Below, in pieces: positions 1-8,179 of a DNA stretch of 64,000 nt. The notes below the pieces were generated by a model. That model searched no databases, was not told where the DNA came from, and worked only from the letters and a program-made list of their open reading frames with translations. The stretch is from Janibacter cremeus (GTDB lineage Bacteria > Actinomycetota > Actinomycetes > Actinomycetales > Dermatophilaceae). The DNA lies in the NCBI RefSeq assembly GCF_013409205.1, contig NZ_JACCAE010000001.1, positions 1,984,001-2,048,000 of the forward strand, read 5' to 3'. A program made the position numbers and the translations under genes. How positions within the stretch are numbered: position 1 is the stretch's first letter; each line of letters begins with the position of its first letter.

Positions 1-283
1 GGTTGCCGGACTTCACCAGTTCGGTGATCTCGGGCTTGATCCGCGGCTCGACGCGGATCCCCGGTGCGAGCCCGGAGAACTCCGCCGAGACACTGCCGAC
101 GACCGTGTCACTGCCGATGGTCGAGTGCTGCCCCCACGAGGGCGACAGGCGCACGTCCGCGGCGTAGTAGTCGGTCTCCACAGGGACCGGCCACAGTGCC
201 GTCACGGCCACTCCACCGGTGAGGCTTGCCGCCGCGACGAGCAGGGCTGCCGCGGCGGGACGAAGAGCTGCTGACCATCGCAC
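1..283 (-). CDS. Membrane-anchored protein, N-terminal part only (3' end outside window)
   Basis: I read 94 codons from a GTG at 283 running off the left edge. Residues 1-30 form a basic start followed by an Ala/Leu-rich hydrophobic segment, a signal anchor. After it comes an extracytoplasmic-looking region with the motifs VETDYYAADVRLSPSW and STIGSDTVVGSV. I recall this opening from large actinobacterial membrane proteins annotated as metallophosphoesterases, but no catalytic domain lies in the window, so function stays open. It is transcribed divergently from the flavoprotein gene at 355. There is no clear Shine-Dalgarno sequence. Confidence 0.6.
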   Translation of the reverse strand, partial: MRWSAALRPAAAALLVAAASLTGGVAVTALWPVPVETDYYAADVRLSPSWGQHSTIGSDTVVGSVSAEFSGLAPGIRVEPRIKPEITELVKSGN

Positions 284-317
284 GGGGTCACTGTAGGTGG
301 CGCACCTGCGGACCCCA

Positions 318-347
318 TTGCTACTGCTGAGTAATGAGGTCTAGGCT
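318..347 (+). promoter_or_regulatory. Probable promoter, leaderless transcript
   Basis: TTGCTA (318-323) and TAGGCT (342-347) are separated by 18 bases. The second box ends 7 bases before the ATG at 355, which would give a leaderless mRNA, common in actinobacteria. This supports 355 rather than the upstream ATG at 334 as the start. Confidence 0.5.
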
Positions 348-354
348 CCAGCGC

Positions 355-2019
355 ATGGATGCTGATGCCATTGTCGTGGGTCACGGGCTCGCCGGACTCG
401 TTGCCGCTGCCGAGTTGACGGACGCGGGGCGCAGGGTCCTGCTCGTCGACCAGGAGAGCGAGGCCAACCTCGGCGCGCAGGCGCACTGGTCCTTCGGTGG
501 GTTGTTCTTCGTCGACAGCCCCGAGCAGCGCCGGATGGGCATCAAGGACTCTGCCGACCTCGCGTACTCCGACTGGATGAACACAGCGGGCTTCGACCGC
601 GATGAGGACCACTGGCCGCGCGAGTGGGCCAAGGCCTACCTCGACTTCGCCGGAGGCGAGAAGCGCGCCTGGCTCCACGGGCAGGGAATGCGCTGGTTCC
701 CGATCGTCGGCTGGGCCGAGCGCGGCGACGGCTCCGCCCACGGCCACGGCAACTCCGTGCCCCGGTTCCACATCACGTGGGGCACGGGGCCGGGAGTGGT
801 CGCCCCCTTCGCCCGCCGCGTGGAGGAGGCCCGTGACCGCGGGCTGGTCACCTACGCGCACCGCCACCGGGTGGACGAGCTGATCGTCGAAGGGGGCGTG
901 GTCACCGGTATCCGCGGGGTCCACCTGGCCGAGGACCGGGCCGAGCGGGGAGTGGCGACCAACCGCGACCCGATGGGTGGCTTCGAGCTGCGCGCGCCCG
1001 TCGTCCTCGTCGCCTCCGGCGGCATCGGCGGCAACCACGACCTCGTCCGGGAGAACTGGCCCGAGCGCCTCGGCACCCCGCCGAAGCACATGGTCACCGG
1101 CGTCCCCGCCCACGTCGACGGGCGGATGATCGGCATCACCGAAGAGGCAGGAGGCCGCCTGATCAATCGCGACCGGATGTGGCACTACGTCGAGGGCATC
1201 CGCAACTGGGACTCGATCTGGCCCGGTCACGGCATCCGGATACTGCCCGGACCCAGCTCGATGTGGCTCGACGCGCAGGGCAACCGTCTGCCCGCGCCGC
1301 TGCTGCCCGGTTACGACACCCTCGGCACGCTCGCCCACCTGCGTGCGACCGGCCACGACCACAGCTGGTTCGTCACCAACCGCTCCGTCGCCGGCAAGGA
1401 GTTCGCGCTGTCGGGATCGGAGCAGAACGCCGACCTCACCGGCAAGGACATCCAGGGTGTCCTGCGCAAGCGCTCGCTGGCCGACGTCACCCCGTCGATG
1501 CAGGCCTTCCTCGACAAGGGTGCTGACTTCGTCCTCGCCGACACCGTCGAGGAGCTCGTGGCGAAGATGAACGGCCTTGTCGAGGAGGGCGAGCCGTCGC
1601 TCGACGTCGCGCACGTCAAGCGCCAGCTCGACGAGCGCGATGCCCAGCTCGACAACGGTTACGCCAAGGACGCCCAGATCGCGGCGATGCGCGTGGCCCG
1701 GTCCTACATCGGGGACAAGATCTCCAAGCGGGCCTACCCGCCGCACAAGCTGCAGGAGAAGAAGAAGGGTCCGCTCGTCGGCGTGAAGTTGCACATCCTC
1801 TCCCGCAAGACCCTTGGCGGCTTCGAGACCGACCTGTCCGGACGGGTCCTGGGCCACGACGGCGCCCCGATCGCCGGTCTGTACGCGGCGGGGGAGGCCT
1901 CCGGCTTCGGTGGCGGAGGCCTGCACGGTTACCGCGCCCTGGAGGGGACCTTCCTCGGTGGGTGCATCTTCTCCGGCCGGTCCGCAGGTCGGGCGATGGG
2001 CGCCGAGCTGGGGGACTGA
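355..2019 (+). CDS. FAD-binding dehydrogenase, KstD/fumarate-reductase flavoprotein family
   Basis: This 554-residue cytoplasmic flavoprotein begins with the dinucleotide-binding pattern G9-x-G11-x-x-G14 right after MDADAIVV. It ends with the second FAD signature, GLYAAGEASGFGGGGLHG, typical of the FAD-binding-2 superfamily (3-ketosteroid dehydrogenases, fumarate reductase flavoproteins). Length and layout match the actinobacterial 'FAD-binding dehydrogenase' group related to KstD; the true substrate is unknown. ATG 355 is preferred over ATG 334 because the promoter leads directly to it. The gene stands alone and converges with the oxidoreductase at 2123, sharing the double hairpin at 2020-2103. 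A CGAAGGGGG 9-mer lies inside it at 888. Confidence 0.85.
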   Translation: MDADAIVVGHGLAGLVAAAELTDAGRRVLLVDQESEANLGAQAHWSFGGLFFVDSPEQRRMGIKDSADLAYSDWMNTAGFDRDEDHWPREWAKAYLDFAGGEKRAWLHGQGMRWFPIVGWAERGDGSAHGHGNSVPRFHITWGTGPGVVAPFARRVEEARDRGLVTYAHRHRVDELIVEGGVVTGIRGVHLAEDRAERGVATNRDPMGGFELRAPVVLVASGGIGGNHDLVRENWPERLGTPPKHMVTGVPAHVDGRMIGITEEAGGRLINRDRMWHYVEGIRNWDSIWPGHGIRILPGPSSMWLDAQGNRLPAPLLPGYDTLGTLAHLRATGHDHSWFVTNRSVAGKEFALSGSEQNADLTGKDIQGVLRKRSLADVTPSMQAFLDKGADFVLADTVEELVAKMNGLVEEGEPSLDVAHVKRQLDERDAQLDNGYAKDAQIAAMRVARSYIGDKISKRAYPPHKLQEKKKGPLVGVKLHILSRKTLGGFETDLSGRVLGHDGAPIAGLYAAGEASGFGGGGLHGYRALEGTFLGGCIFSGRSAGRAMGAELGD

Positions 2020-2103
2020 CCCCCTTCGCCGTCACCCTTGCGTTGGGTTGAGGTATTCCCGCGGGCCCAGGCGCGCGGGATTACCTCAACTCGGCGAAGG
2101 GGG
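2020..2103. terminator. Nested inverted repeat between convergent genes, ends built from CGAAGGGGG
   Basis: The outer arms 2020-2031 and 2092-2103 are a perfect 12-bp inverted repeat containing CCCCCTTCG and CGAAGGGGG. The inner arms 2048-2063 and 2074-2089 pair over 16 bp with one mismatch. It starts immediately after the stop at 2019 and ends 20 bases before the end of the opposing gene, so it is probably a bidirectional terminator. Confidence 0.7.
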
Positions 2104-2122
2104 ACACGGGGGCGCAGGTCGC

Positions 2123-3118
2123 TCAGAGACCGTGAGCCTCCCGTGCGATCAGCAGGATCTTGCCGATGTGACCGCTCGCCTCGAGCTCGCGGTGCGCGTC
2201 GGCAGCCCGGTCCAGCGGGTGGGTGCCCTGGATGATCGGTCGAACGGCGCCATCGTCGATGAGCGGCCACACGTGCTCGCGCACGGCGGCGACGATCGTG
2301 GCCTTCTCCCTCGGCGGGCGTGCCCGCAGCGAGGTCGCGATGACCGCGGCCCGCTTGCTGAGCATCTTCCCCAGGTCGAGCTCGCCCTTGCGCCCACCCA
2401 TGAGGCCGATGACGACCATCCGGCCGTTCGTCGCGAGCAGGTCGACGTTGCGGGGCAGGTACTTCGCCCCGATGTTGTCGAGGATGACGTCCGCGCCGTG
2501 GCCGTCGGTCGCCGCACGGACCTCCTCGACGAAGTCCTGCTCGCGGTAGTTGATCGCGATGTCCGCGCCGAGCTCCCGGCAGAAGGCGAGCTTCTCCTGC
2601 GTGCCCGCGGTCACCGCGACGGTGGCACCGGCGGCCTTGGCCAGCTGGATCGCCATCGTGCCGATGCCCGACGAGCCGCCGTGCACGAGGAAGACCTCGC
2701 CCGGCTGGAGGTTGGCGGTCATGAAGACGTTGGACCAGACCGTGCAGGCGACCTCGGGCAAGCCGGCGGCATCGCGCACGGACACCCCCTGCGGCACCGG
2801 GAACAGCTGGGCAGCAGGAGCGAGCACCTGCTCGGCGTACCCGCCACCGTCGACGAGAGCGCAGACCTCATCGCCGACCGACCAGCCATCGACGTCCGGT
2901 CCGACCTCCCGGATCGTGCCCGAGAGCTCGAGACCGGGAAGGGGGGAGGCCCCCTCCGGCGGCGGGTAGAAGCCCTTGCGCTGCATGACATCGGCCCGGT
3001 TGACGCCGGCCGCGACCGTGTCGATGACGACCTGCCCCGACTGCGGGGTCGGAGCCTGGACATCGGTGGCCTGCAGGACGTCGGCCTCCCCGGGCTCGGT
3101 GATCGAGATGCCGCGCAC
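2123..3118 (-). CDS. NAD(P)H quinone oxidoreductase, zinc-free MDR family (PIG3/QOR-like)
   Basis: The 331-residue protein has the medium-chain dehydrogenase layout: an N-terminal GroES-like domain (NRADVMQRKGFYPPP, as in the TP53I3/QOR branch) and a Rossmann domain with VHGGSSGIGTMAIQLAKAAG. Structural and catalytic zinc cysteines are absent, as expected for quinone oxidoreductases that reduce quinones with NADPH. It starts with GTG at 3118, one base after the stop of the DUF4235 gene, so the two are co-transcribed and translationally coupled. The exact electron acceptor is inference. Confidence 0.85.
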   Translation of the reverse strand: MRGISITEPGEADVLQATDVQAPTPQSGQVVIDTVAAGVNRADVMQRKGFYPPPEGASPLPGLELSGTIREVGPDVDGWSVGDEVCALVDGGGYAEQVLAPAAQLFPVPQGVSVRDAAGLPEVACTVWSNVFMTANLQPGEVFLVHGGSSGIGTMAIQLAKAAGATVAVTAGTQEKLAFCRELGADIAINYREQDFVEEVRAATDGHGADVILDNIGAKYLPRNVDLLATNGRMVVIGLMGGRKGELDLGKMLSKRAAVIATSLRARPPREKATIVAAVREHVWPLIDDGAVRPIIQGTHPLDRAADAHRELEASGHIGKILLIAREAHGL

Positions 3119-3119
3119 G

Positions 3120-3461
3120 TCAGGAGCGCTTGCGGTTGTGCGCGCTGATGTCGGTGGCGTTGCGGCCACCCTCGGCCATCTCCGCCTCGATGTTCTCGCG
3201 CATCGGCTTGGGCAGGTGGCCCGCCGAGCGCTGGTAGATCGCGGCGGCCTGGCGCGTGGTGAAGGTCCTGGCCAGACCCACGGCAAGACCGACGAGTGCC
3301 GCATAGGCGAGAGCCTCGCCGAACGGGATGTCCGGGTTGGTCGGATCGATCTCGGAGTCGTGACCGGTCTTCTTCCAGATCGCCGTGATGACCTTCTTCG
3401 ACACGATGCCGGCGACGATCGCCGACCCCGTCCCGAGCAGCTTCCAGACCATGTTGCCCAC
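3120..3461 (-). CDS. DUF4235 domain membrane protein
   Basis: This 113-residue protein opens with VWKLLGTGSAIVAGIVSKKV, which is characteristic of DUF4235. It has two hydrophobic segments (about residues 5-22 and 48-66) and a polar C-terminus. I chose GTG 3461 because GAAGGGA lies 8 bases upstream; an ATG at 3452 is possible. It is the first gene of a pair with the downstream quinone oxidoreductase. Function is unknown. Confidence 0.75.
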   Translation of the reverse strand: MGNMVWKLLGTGSAIVAGIVSKKVITAIWKKTGHDSEIDPTNPDIPFGEALAYAALVGLAVGLARTFTTRQAAAIYQRSAGHLPKPMRENIEAEMAEGGRNATDISAHNRKRS

Positions 3462-3639
3462 GTCGGTGCTCCCTTCGTCCCGGGAGGGCGCGACGGGGTG
3501 CCGCGCCCGGTACTTGTTGGGCACAACACTGCCACAGCGAGCCACCTCGGGCAGGTGCCGACCATGGTGGTTCGGCGCGGACCCGGGCGCGCAGGTCGCC
3601 CGGCGCCCACGAGCGCGGGAGCGGGTGGGTATGCTGGAT

Positions 3640-3732
3640 GGGCACGACAGGGGAGCGCGCAGCGCTGAGAGTGCGGGAAACCGCAGACCCTCGTACCTGA
3701 TCCGGTTCGCACCGGCGTAGGGAGTCGAGTCT
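3640..3732 (+). promoter_or_regulatory. TPP riboswitch (THI element)
   Basis: The conserved blocks of the thiamine pyrophosphate aptamer are all present in order: GGGGAGC near 3650, CTGAGAG at 3665, the CGCAGACCC block at about 3682-3690, ACCTGATCCGG from 3695, and GCGTAGGGAG ending near 3724. It lies about 100 bases before ykoE. High TPP should switch off expression of the transporter. A possible -10 (TATGCT) lies at about 3630. Confidence 0.93.
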
Positions 3733-3789
3733 CAAGGGCCCTCGTCGAGGTCGGGGCCTGCGGCCGCGGTCATCGTCAGGGGAACCCTC

Positions 3790-3813
3790 CCTGTGGGTTC
3801 ATCGACACAGGAG
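3790..3813 (+). promoter_or_regulatory. Hairpin overlapping the ykoE Shine-Dalgarno sequence
   Basis: CCTGTG (3790-3795) can pair with CACAGG (3806-3811). The second arm overlaps the ribosome site CAGGAG (3808-3813), which lies 10 bases before the ATG at 3824. This fits an expression platform in which TPP binding blocks translation. That role is inference from position and pairing. Confidence 0.4.
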
Positions 3814-3823
3814 AAGCACCCAC

Positions 3824-4468
3824 ATGACCACCACCAAGCCGGCGAACGAGGTCCGTGCCGGCACCATCAAGGCCACCCGTCCGCTGATGCGCTGGCGCAC
3901 CGTCGACCTGCTGACCGTCGCCTTCCTCGGGGTGGCCTTCGGCGTCGCCTACTGGGGCTACGGCCTGATCTACAACGGTCCGATCTCCGCGCTGGGACTC
4001 GCCTTCCAGCCGCTCTTCGGCCTCTTCGTCGGCTTCTGGTTCATCGCCGGTGTCGTCGGAGGGCTGGTCATCCGCCGCCCGGGTGCCGCCGTGGCGTGCG
4101 AACTCATCGCCGCGACCGTCTCCGCACTCTTCGGCAACCAGTGGGGCGTGACCACGATCGTCTCCGGCCTCGCGCAGGGCATCGGCGCCGAGCTGGCCTT
4201 CGCGCTCTTCGCCTACGCGTCCTTCGGCCCGATGGTCGCGGTGCTGTCCGGAGCCCTCTCCGTGCCGTTGGAGTGGCTCTACGAGATCAAGACCTACTTC
4301 ACCGACTGGACCTGGGCCTGGCAGCTGGCCTACCTGCCGTTCATGGTCATATCCGGCGTCGTCATCGCCGGTCTCGGTGGCTGGCTGCTCACCCGGGCCC
4401 TCGCCCGGGCCGGGGCGCTCAACCCCTTCCCGCCGGGCCAGGAGGTCCTGGAGCAGAGGGCGGTCTGA
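3824..4468 (+). CDS. ykoE: ECF transporter S component, YkoE type (thiamine precursor HMP uptake)
   Basis: The 214-residue protein is almost entirely membrane helices (five or six) and matches YkoE: the segment VAFGVAYWGYGLIYNGP near the start and NQWGVTTIVSGLAQGIGAE in the middle. YkoE is the substrate-capture subunit of YkoEDC, thought to import hydroxymethylpyrimidine or thiamine-related molecules. The TPP riboswitch directly upstream supports this. It is followed after 5 bases by the fused ATPase/T component, so the complete transporter is encoded by two genes. Confidence 0.88.
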   Translation: MTTTKPANEVRAGTIKATRPLMRWRTVDLLTVAFLGVAFGVAYWGYGLIYNGPISALGLAFQPLFGLFVGFWFIAGVVGGLVIRRPGAAVACELIAATVSALFGNQWGVTTIVSGLAQGIGAELAFALFAYASFGPMVAVLSGALSVPLEWLYEIKTYFTDWTWAWQLAYLPFMVISGVVIAGLGGWLLTRALARAGALNPFPPGQEVLEQRAV

Positions 4469-4473
4469 GGCCG

Positions 4474-6849
4474 GTGGCTGCGTTGATCCACTCGCGCACG
4501 CCGCCGGGCGGAGGTGACCGTGCCAGGGGTACGTCCGCGCGTCCGTCGCCACCCGGGGCGGAGGCGAAGGGGGCGCGGGGCAGCGTCGAGGTCCGTGGCC
4601 TGACCTGGCGTCCGACGGGTCGCCGGGAGCCGGTGTTGCGCGACCTCGACCTCACCGTGTCCGCGGGGCAGCGCGTGCTGCTCGTCGGACCGAGTGGCTC
4701 GGGCAAGTCCACCCTGCTGCGGGCGCTGGCCGGCCTGCTGCTCACCGTCGACTCCGGCGACCTCGCCGGAAGCGTGCGCATCGACGGCCACGAACCGGGG
4801 GAGCGGCCCGGGGCCGTCGGGCTGGTCCTGCAGGAACCCGGCTCCGGCACCGTCTCGGCCACCGTGGGTCGGGACGTCGCCTTCGGGCTGGAGAACGTCG
4901 CGCTGCCTGCCCGGGAGATGCCGCCGCGCGTGGCGGCCGCGCTCGAGCGAGTCGGTCTGGGCCACCTGCCGCTGGACACCCCGACCCACACCCTCTCCGG
5001 CGGACAGACCCAGCGCCTCGCCCTCGCCGGCGCACTCGCGCTGCGGCCCTCCCTCCTCCTGCTCGACGAGCCGACCGCGATGCTCGACGAGGCCACCGGC
5101 GAGTCCGTGCGTGATGCCGTCGTCGCTGCCGGCGAGGGGCTGACGACCGTCCTCGTCGAGCACCGGATCGCGCCCTGGGTCGATCTGGTTGACCGGATCG
5201 TCGTCCTGGACATCGACGGCCGGATCCGCCATGACGGCGCCCCCGGTCAGGTCCTCGCCGAGCACCACGACGAGCTCGTCGCCGACGGTATCTGGGTCCC
5301 GGGCGCCCCCGCGCCGACGCCGACGACCATCGATCTCGGTCCCCTCCACCAGCCGCAGCCGCACGGCACCGACCTCGTGACCGCCGACCCGCTCCACGTC
5401 GAGCGACGTCGCACTCGTCTCGATGGCAGCAGCGAGACCTCGACCGTGCTGGAGACCGACCGGCCCCTGACCGCCACGGCAGGCCGGGCCACCGCGCTCG
5501 TCGGGCCCAGCGGAAGCGGCAAGAGCACCTGGCTCGCGGCGAGCGCCGGGCTGCTGCCCCCTTCGGCCGGTCAGGTGGTCACCCATGACGGGCTGGAGGT
5601 CGCCGACGTCCCGGCACAGGACGTCGCCGGACGGCTCGGCTGGGTGCCGCAGTGGAGCTCCAGCGCGCTGCTGGCGCGGACCGTCCTGGACGAGGTCATG
5701 CTCACCGGCCGCACCCTCGGCACCCAGGACGAAGGCGATGTCCTGAGGTGCGACGCAGTGGGTCCCACGCACCGCGTGGGCGCCTCGAAGGGGAGGGCCC
5801 GTCGCCTCCTCGAGGCGCTCGGACTGGCCCACCTCGAGCGGGCCGACCCGCAGACGCTCTCCGGCGGTGAGCAGCGCCGGCTGGCGGTCGCCGCTGCGCT
5901 GGCCCACGGGCCCGGGGTCGTCCTGGCCGACGAGCCCACCGTCGGCCAGGACCGCGGCACCTGGGCCGCCGTCGTCGGGCTGCTCACCGCGCACTGTGAG
6001 CGGGGCGGGGCCGTGGTCACCGCGACGCACGACCGCGACCTCGTCGCCCTCGTCGACGAGGTGCACACCGTCGCGCCCCCGCCACCGCGGGAGGCGCCGC
6101 CACGACCACGGGCGGTGCTGTCGGCGTGCGGGCCCTTGTCCCTCTTCACCGCAGCCGCGCTACCGATCATCGCCGCGGTGCTCTCGCCCGGGTGGCGGGC
6201 CTCGCTCGTCGTGCTGGCTTTCCTGGCGCTCGGCGCGCTCGTCGGGCTCTCGAACCTGCCCGGCGCCGGTCGTGGCTGGACGGTGGCCGGGCGCTGGCGG
6301 GGGCTGGTGATCCGTCTGGTGCCCGCGCTGCTCGGGGGCCTTGGTGTCGGGTGGTCGACGTGGCTGCTCGGCGGTCAGGACGTCGGGGCGGCGCTGTCCG
6401 CGGCGATGCGGATGCTCGTCATCGTCGTGCCGTCCGCGATCACGCTCGCCTTCATCGACCCCGACGACCTCGCCGACCATCTGGGCCAACGTCTCCGGTT
6501 GCCGCCGCGGCCCGTCGTGGCCGTCGGCGCGGCGCTGCAGCGACTCCAGTCCTTCGGGGCCGCGTGGACCGAGGTCGGCTGGGCGCGCCGGTTGCGCGGT
6601 CAGGGCATCAGCTGGCGCCACCCGCGCAGCGTCGTCGCGCACCTGTGGTCCTCCACGTTGGGGATGCTGCTGCGCTCGCTCGGCTCCGCAGCGACCCTGG
6701 CGGTGGCGATGGACGCGCGGGGCTTCGCCTCGGCGGGGCGCCGGACGTGGGCCACTCGCGCTCCCTGGCGAATCGCGGACACCCTCGTCGTGCTCGTGGC
6801 CTGCGTGCCGATCGTCATCGTCGTGGCGAGCCGCTTCCTCGGAGTGTGA
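4474..6849 (+). CDS. Fused ECF transporter: two ATPase domains plus T component (YkoD-YkoC fusion)
   Basis: The 791-residue protein contains two ABC ATPase halves and a membrane domain. Walker A GPSGSGKS lies at residues 72-79 and again at 344-351. The signatures are LSGGQ at 174-178 and LSGGE at 462-466. From about residue 548 a multi-helix region ends in an EcfT-like domain (RLRGQGISW, AMDARGFAS). It powers the YkoE substrate subunit. GTG 4474 follows the ykoE stop by 5 bases; the ribosome site is weak, so coupling is likely. Residues 420-440 (GDVLRCDAVGPTHRVGASKG) are an extra loop encoded by a dispersed repeat (5731-5795), placed between a helix and the second signature motif. The insertion keeps the frame and is probably tolerated. 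Confidence 0.87.
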   Translation: MAALIHSRTPPGGGDRARGTSARPSPPGAEAKGARGSVEVRGLTWRPTGRREPVLRDLDLTVSAGQRVLLVGPSGSGKSTLLRALAGLLLTVDSGDLAGSVRIDGHEPGERPGAVGLVLQEPGSGTVSATVGRDVAFGLENVALPAREMPPRVAAALERVGLGHLPLDTPTHTLSGGQTQRLALAGALALRPSLLLLDEPTAMLDEATGESVRDAVVAAGEGLTTVLVEHRIAPWVDLVDRIVVLDIDGRIRHDGAPGQVLAEHHDELVADGIWVPGAPAPTPTTIDLGPLHQPQPHGTDLVTADPLHVERRRTRLDGSSETSTVLETDRPLTATAGRATALVGPSGSGKSTWLAASAGLLPPSAGQVVTHDGLEVADVPAQDVAGRLGWVPQWSSSALLARTVLDEVMLTGRTLGTQDEGDVLRCDAVGPTHRVGASKGRARRLLEALGLAHLERADPQTLSGGEQRRLAVAAALAHGPGVVLADEPTVGQDRGTWAAVVGLLTAHCERGGAVVTATHDRDLVALVDEVHTVAPPPPREAPPRPRAVLSACGPLSLFTAAALPIIAAVLSPGWRASLVVLAFLALGALVGLSNLPGAGRGWTVAGRWRGLVIRLVPALLGGLGVGWSTWLLGGQDVGAALSAAMRMLVIVVPSAITLAFIDPDDLADHLGQRLRLPPRPVVAVGAALQRLQSFGAAWTEVGWARRLRGQGISWRHPRSVVAHLWSSTLGMLLRSLGSAATLAVAMDARGFASAGRRTWATRAPWRIADTLVVLVACVPIVIVVASRFLGV
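5731..5795 (+). repeat. Palindromic repeat copy A, inserted in frame in the ECF ATPase
   Basis: The copy begins GAAGGCGATGTCCTGAGG, continues with GTGCGACGCA, a hairpin CCCACGC-ACC-GCGTGGG (5764-5780), and ends GCGCCTCGAAGGGGAG. The start, hairpin and end blocks recur in glpD (27752-27837, other strand), and the first 27 bases recur before hspR (52364). It is read in the same frame at both ends (EG-VL and GASKG) as the glpD copy. Confidence 0.8.
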
Positions 6850-6868
6850 GCGAACGAAGGAGGGGTGT

Positions 6869-6932
6869 GGCCTGACTCAGGCCGGCGTCCGCACTGTGCA
6901 TCCGGGCTGGGTGTGCACCCGGTCGTGCGGAC
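6869..6932. terminator. Tandem hairpins after the ECF operon
   Basis: GGCCTG-ACT-CAGGCC (6869-6883) forms a short hairpin 19 bases after the stop. GTCCGCAC (6887-6894) pairs with GTGCGGAC (6925-6932). The remaining 6933-7004 holds a CCCTTCG copy and presumably the promoter of the next gene. Confidence 0.5.
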
Positions 6933-7004
6933 GACGCGCCAAGGGCCACCCCCTCCCTTCGTCCGCTCTCGACCCAAGCGCCCCGGGACGGGCACGATGG
7001 GGAC

Positions 7005-7499
7005 ATGGCACGTCTACTCGTCGTCCACCACAGCCCGACCCGCTCGACCCAGGCGCTGCTCGACGCGGCGCTCGAGGGCGCGCGACACCCCGACATCGAG
7101 GGGGTGGAGGTGGAGGTGATCCCTGCGCTGGAGGCGACCGCCGACGACGTCCTCGCTGCCGACGGCTACCTGCTCGGTACGCCGGCGAACTTCGGCTACA
7201 TGTCCGGAGCGCTCAAGCACTTCTTCGACTCGACGTTCCTGCAGGTCGGCGGCGCGCTCGACGACTCGGGAGGCGCGGGCGAGGGGCAGACCGGCCCGAC
7301 CGCCAAGCGGCCATTCGGCCTGTGGGTCCACGGCCGCTACGACGTCACCGGCGCCGTCCGCGCGGTGAACTCGATCGTCTCGGCCCTGGAGTGGAAGCAG
7401 GCGGCGGACGTCCTCGAGGTACTCGGCGACGTCGACGAGGACGCCACCGACCGCGCCACCGAGCTCGGCGGCACTCTCTCCGCCCTGCTCAGCAGCTGA
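7005..7499 (+). CDS. Flavodoxin-fold NAD(P)H:FMN-type oxidoreductase
   Basis: The 164-residue protein starts MARLLVVHHSPTRSTQALLDA, where the S/T-rich turn is the FMN phosphate loop of the flavodoxin family. LLGTPANFGYMSGALKHFFD is the second FMN-binding loop, typical of NADPH-dependent FMN reductase and WrbA-like proteins. Cytoplasmic redox function is likely; substrate unknown. It is a single gene converging with 7557-8138 and shares a perfect palindromic terminator with it. Confidence 0.78.
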   Translation: MARLLVVHHSPTRSTQALLDAALEGARHPDIEGVEVEVIPALEATADDVLAADGYLLGTPANFGYMSGALKHFFDSTFLQVGGALDDSGGAGEGQTGPTAKRPFGLWVHGRYDVTGAVRAVNSIVSALEWKQAADVLEVLGDVDEDATDRATELGGTLSALLSS

Positions 7500-7504
7500 C
7501 ATGA

Positions 7505-7542
7505 CGAAGGGGGTTCCCACCAGCTGGTGGGAACCCCCTTCG
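7505..7542. terminator. Perfect 38-bp palindrome, bidirectional terminator
   Basis: Arms 7505-7523 and 7524-7542 are exact reverse complements over 19 bp with no spacer. Each outer end is the CGAAGGGGG 9-mer. It lies 5 bases after one stop and 14 bases before the end of the convergent gene. Confidence 0.85.
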
Positions 7543-7556
7543 CGCCCTGCCGGGGC

Positions 7557-8138
7557 TCAGGCGTGACGTGCGGTGTAACGACTGTGGCGTGGTGCGTAGC
7601 GCGCGTTGGCGCGGCGCAGCGCGTAGGCCGCGAAGACGACGAGCAGCGCATAGACCGCGAGGGCGATCCAGCCCCCGACGAGACCCGCGGCGACGCCGAT
7701 GACCACCACGGAGACGACGACGCAGCAGACGGCGATGAGGTTGCGGCGGACGGCCGCCCTGGACTCGGGGGTCGCGTGGCGGCTGCGCAGGCTGTGACCG
7801 ACCGGGGGGACGATCCGCTCGAGGTCGCGCTCGGGCGTGTTCGCGGACTCCGGCGTCGAGGTGTCGACTGCGGGGACGACGGCGGTCTCGGCGTCCTGCG
7901 CCGGTACGACCGCGGTCTCGGTGGCCTGGCTCGTGGAGGCGATCGGTGACGTGCCGGACGTGGCGGCCTCCTCGACGGCGTCACGGAAGGCGAGGGTGGG
8001 GATGAGTGCGGTGTCGACCACGTCGTCGTCGGTCGCGAGCATCGCCTCGAGGTCCTCGCTCGGGATGTTGCGCGTCCGGGACACGGACGGCAGGGCAGCG
8101 GGCCCCGAGGAAGGCGGCATGGTGCGCGTGTTGCTCAT
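7557..8138 (-). CDS. Hypothetical protein with two C-terminal membrane helices
   Basis: The 193-residue protein (ATG 8138) has a long polar, Thr/Val/Ala-rich N-terminal part including a duplicated ETAVVPAxDAETAVVPA stretch. Two hydrophobic helices follow around residues 135-175, then a basic, His/Arg-rich tail. The layout suggests an inner-membrane protein with a disordered cytoplasmic region. I do not recognise a family. It is followed on the same strand by a bidirectional terminator. Confidence 0.6.
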   Translation of the reverse strand: MSNTRTMPPSSGPAALPSVSRTRNIPSEDLEAMLATDDDVVDTALIPTLAFRDAVEEAATSGTSPIASTSQATETAVVPAQDAETAVVPAVDTSTPESANTPERDLERIVPPVGHSLRSRHATPESRAAVRRNLIAVCCVVVSVVVIGVAAGLVGGWIALAVYALLVVFAAYALRRANARYAPRHSRYTARHA

Positions 8139-8179
8139 GTGAACAACTATCTCTTGCGCCCAGGGCGATTTCATGCATG

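Noticed and set aside
202..1926. Long minus-strand open frame of 574 codons
   Set aside because: It is antisense to the clear FAD dehydrogenase; open antisense frames are expected in high-GC DNA and the protein has no family features.
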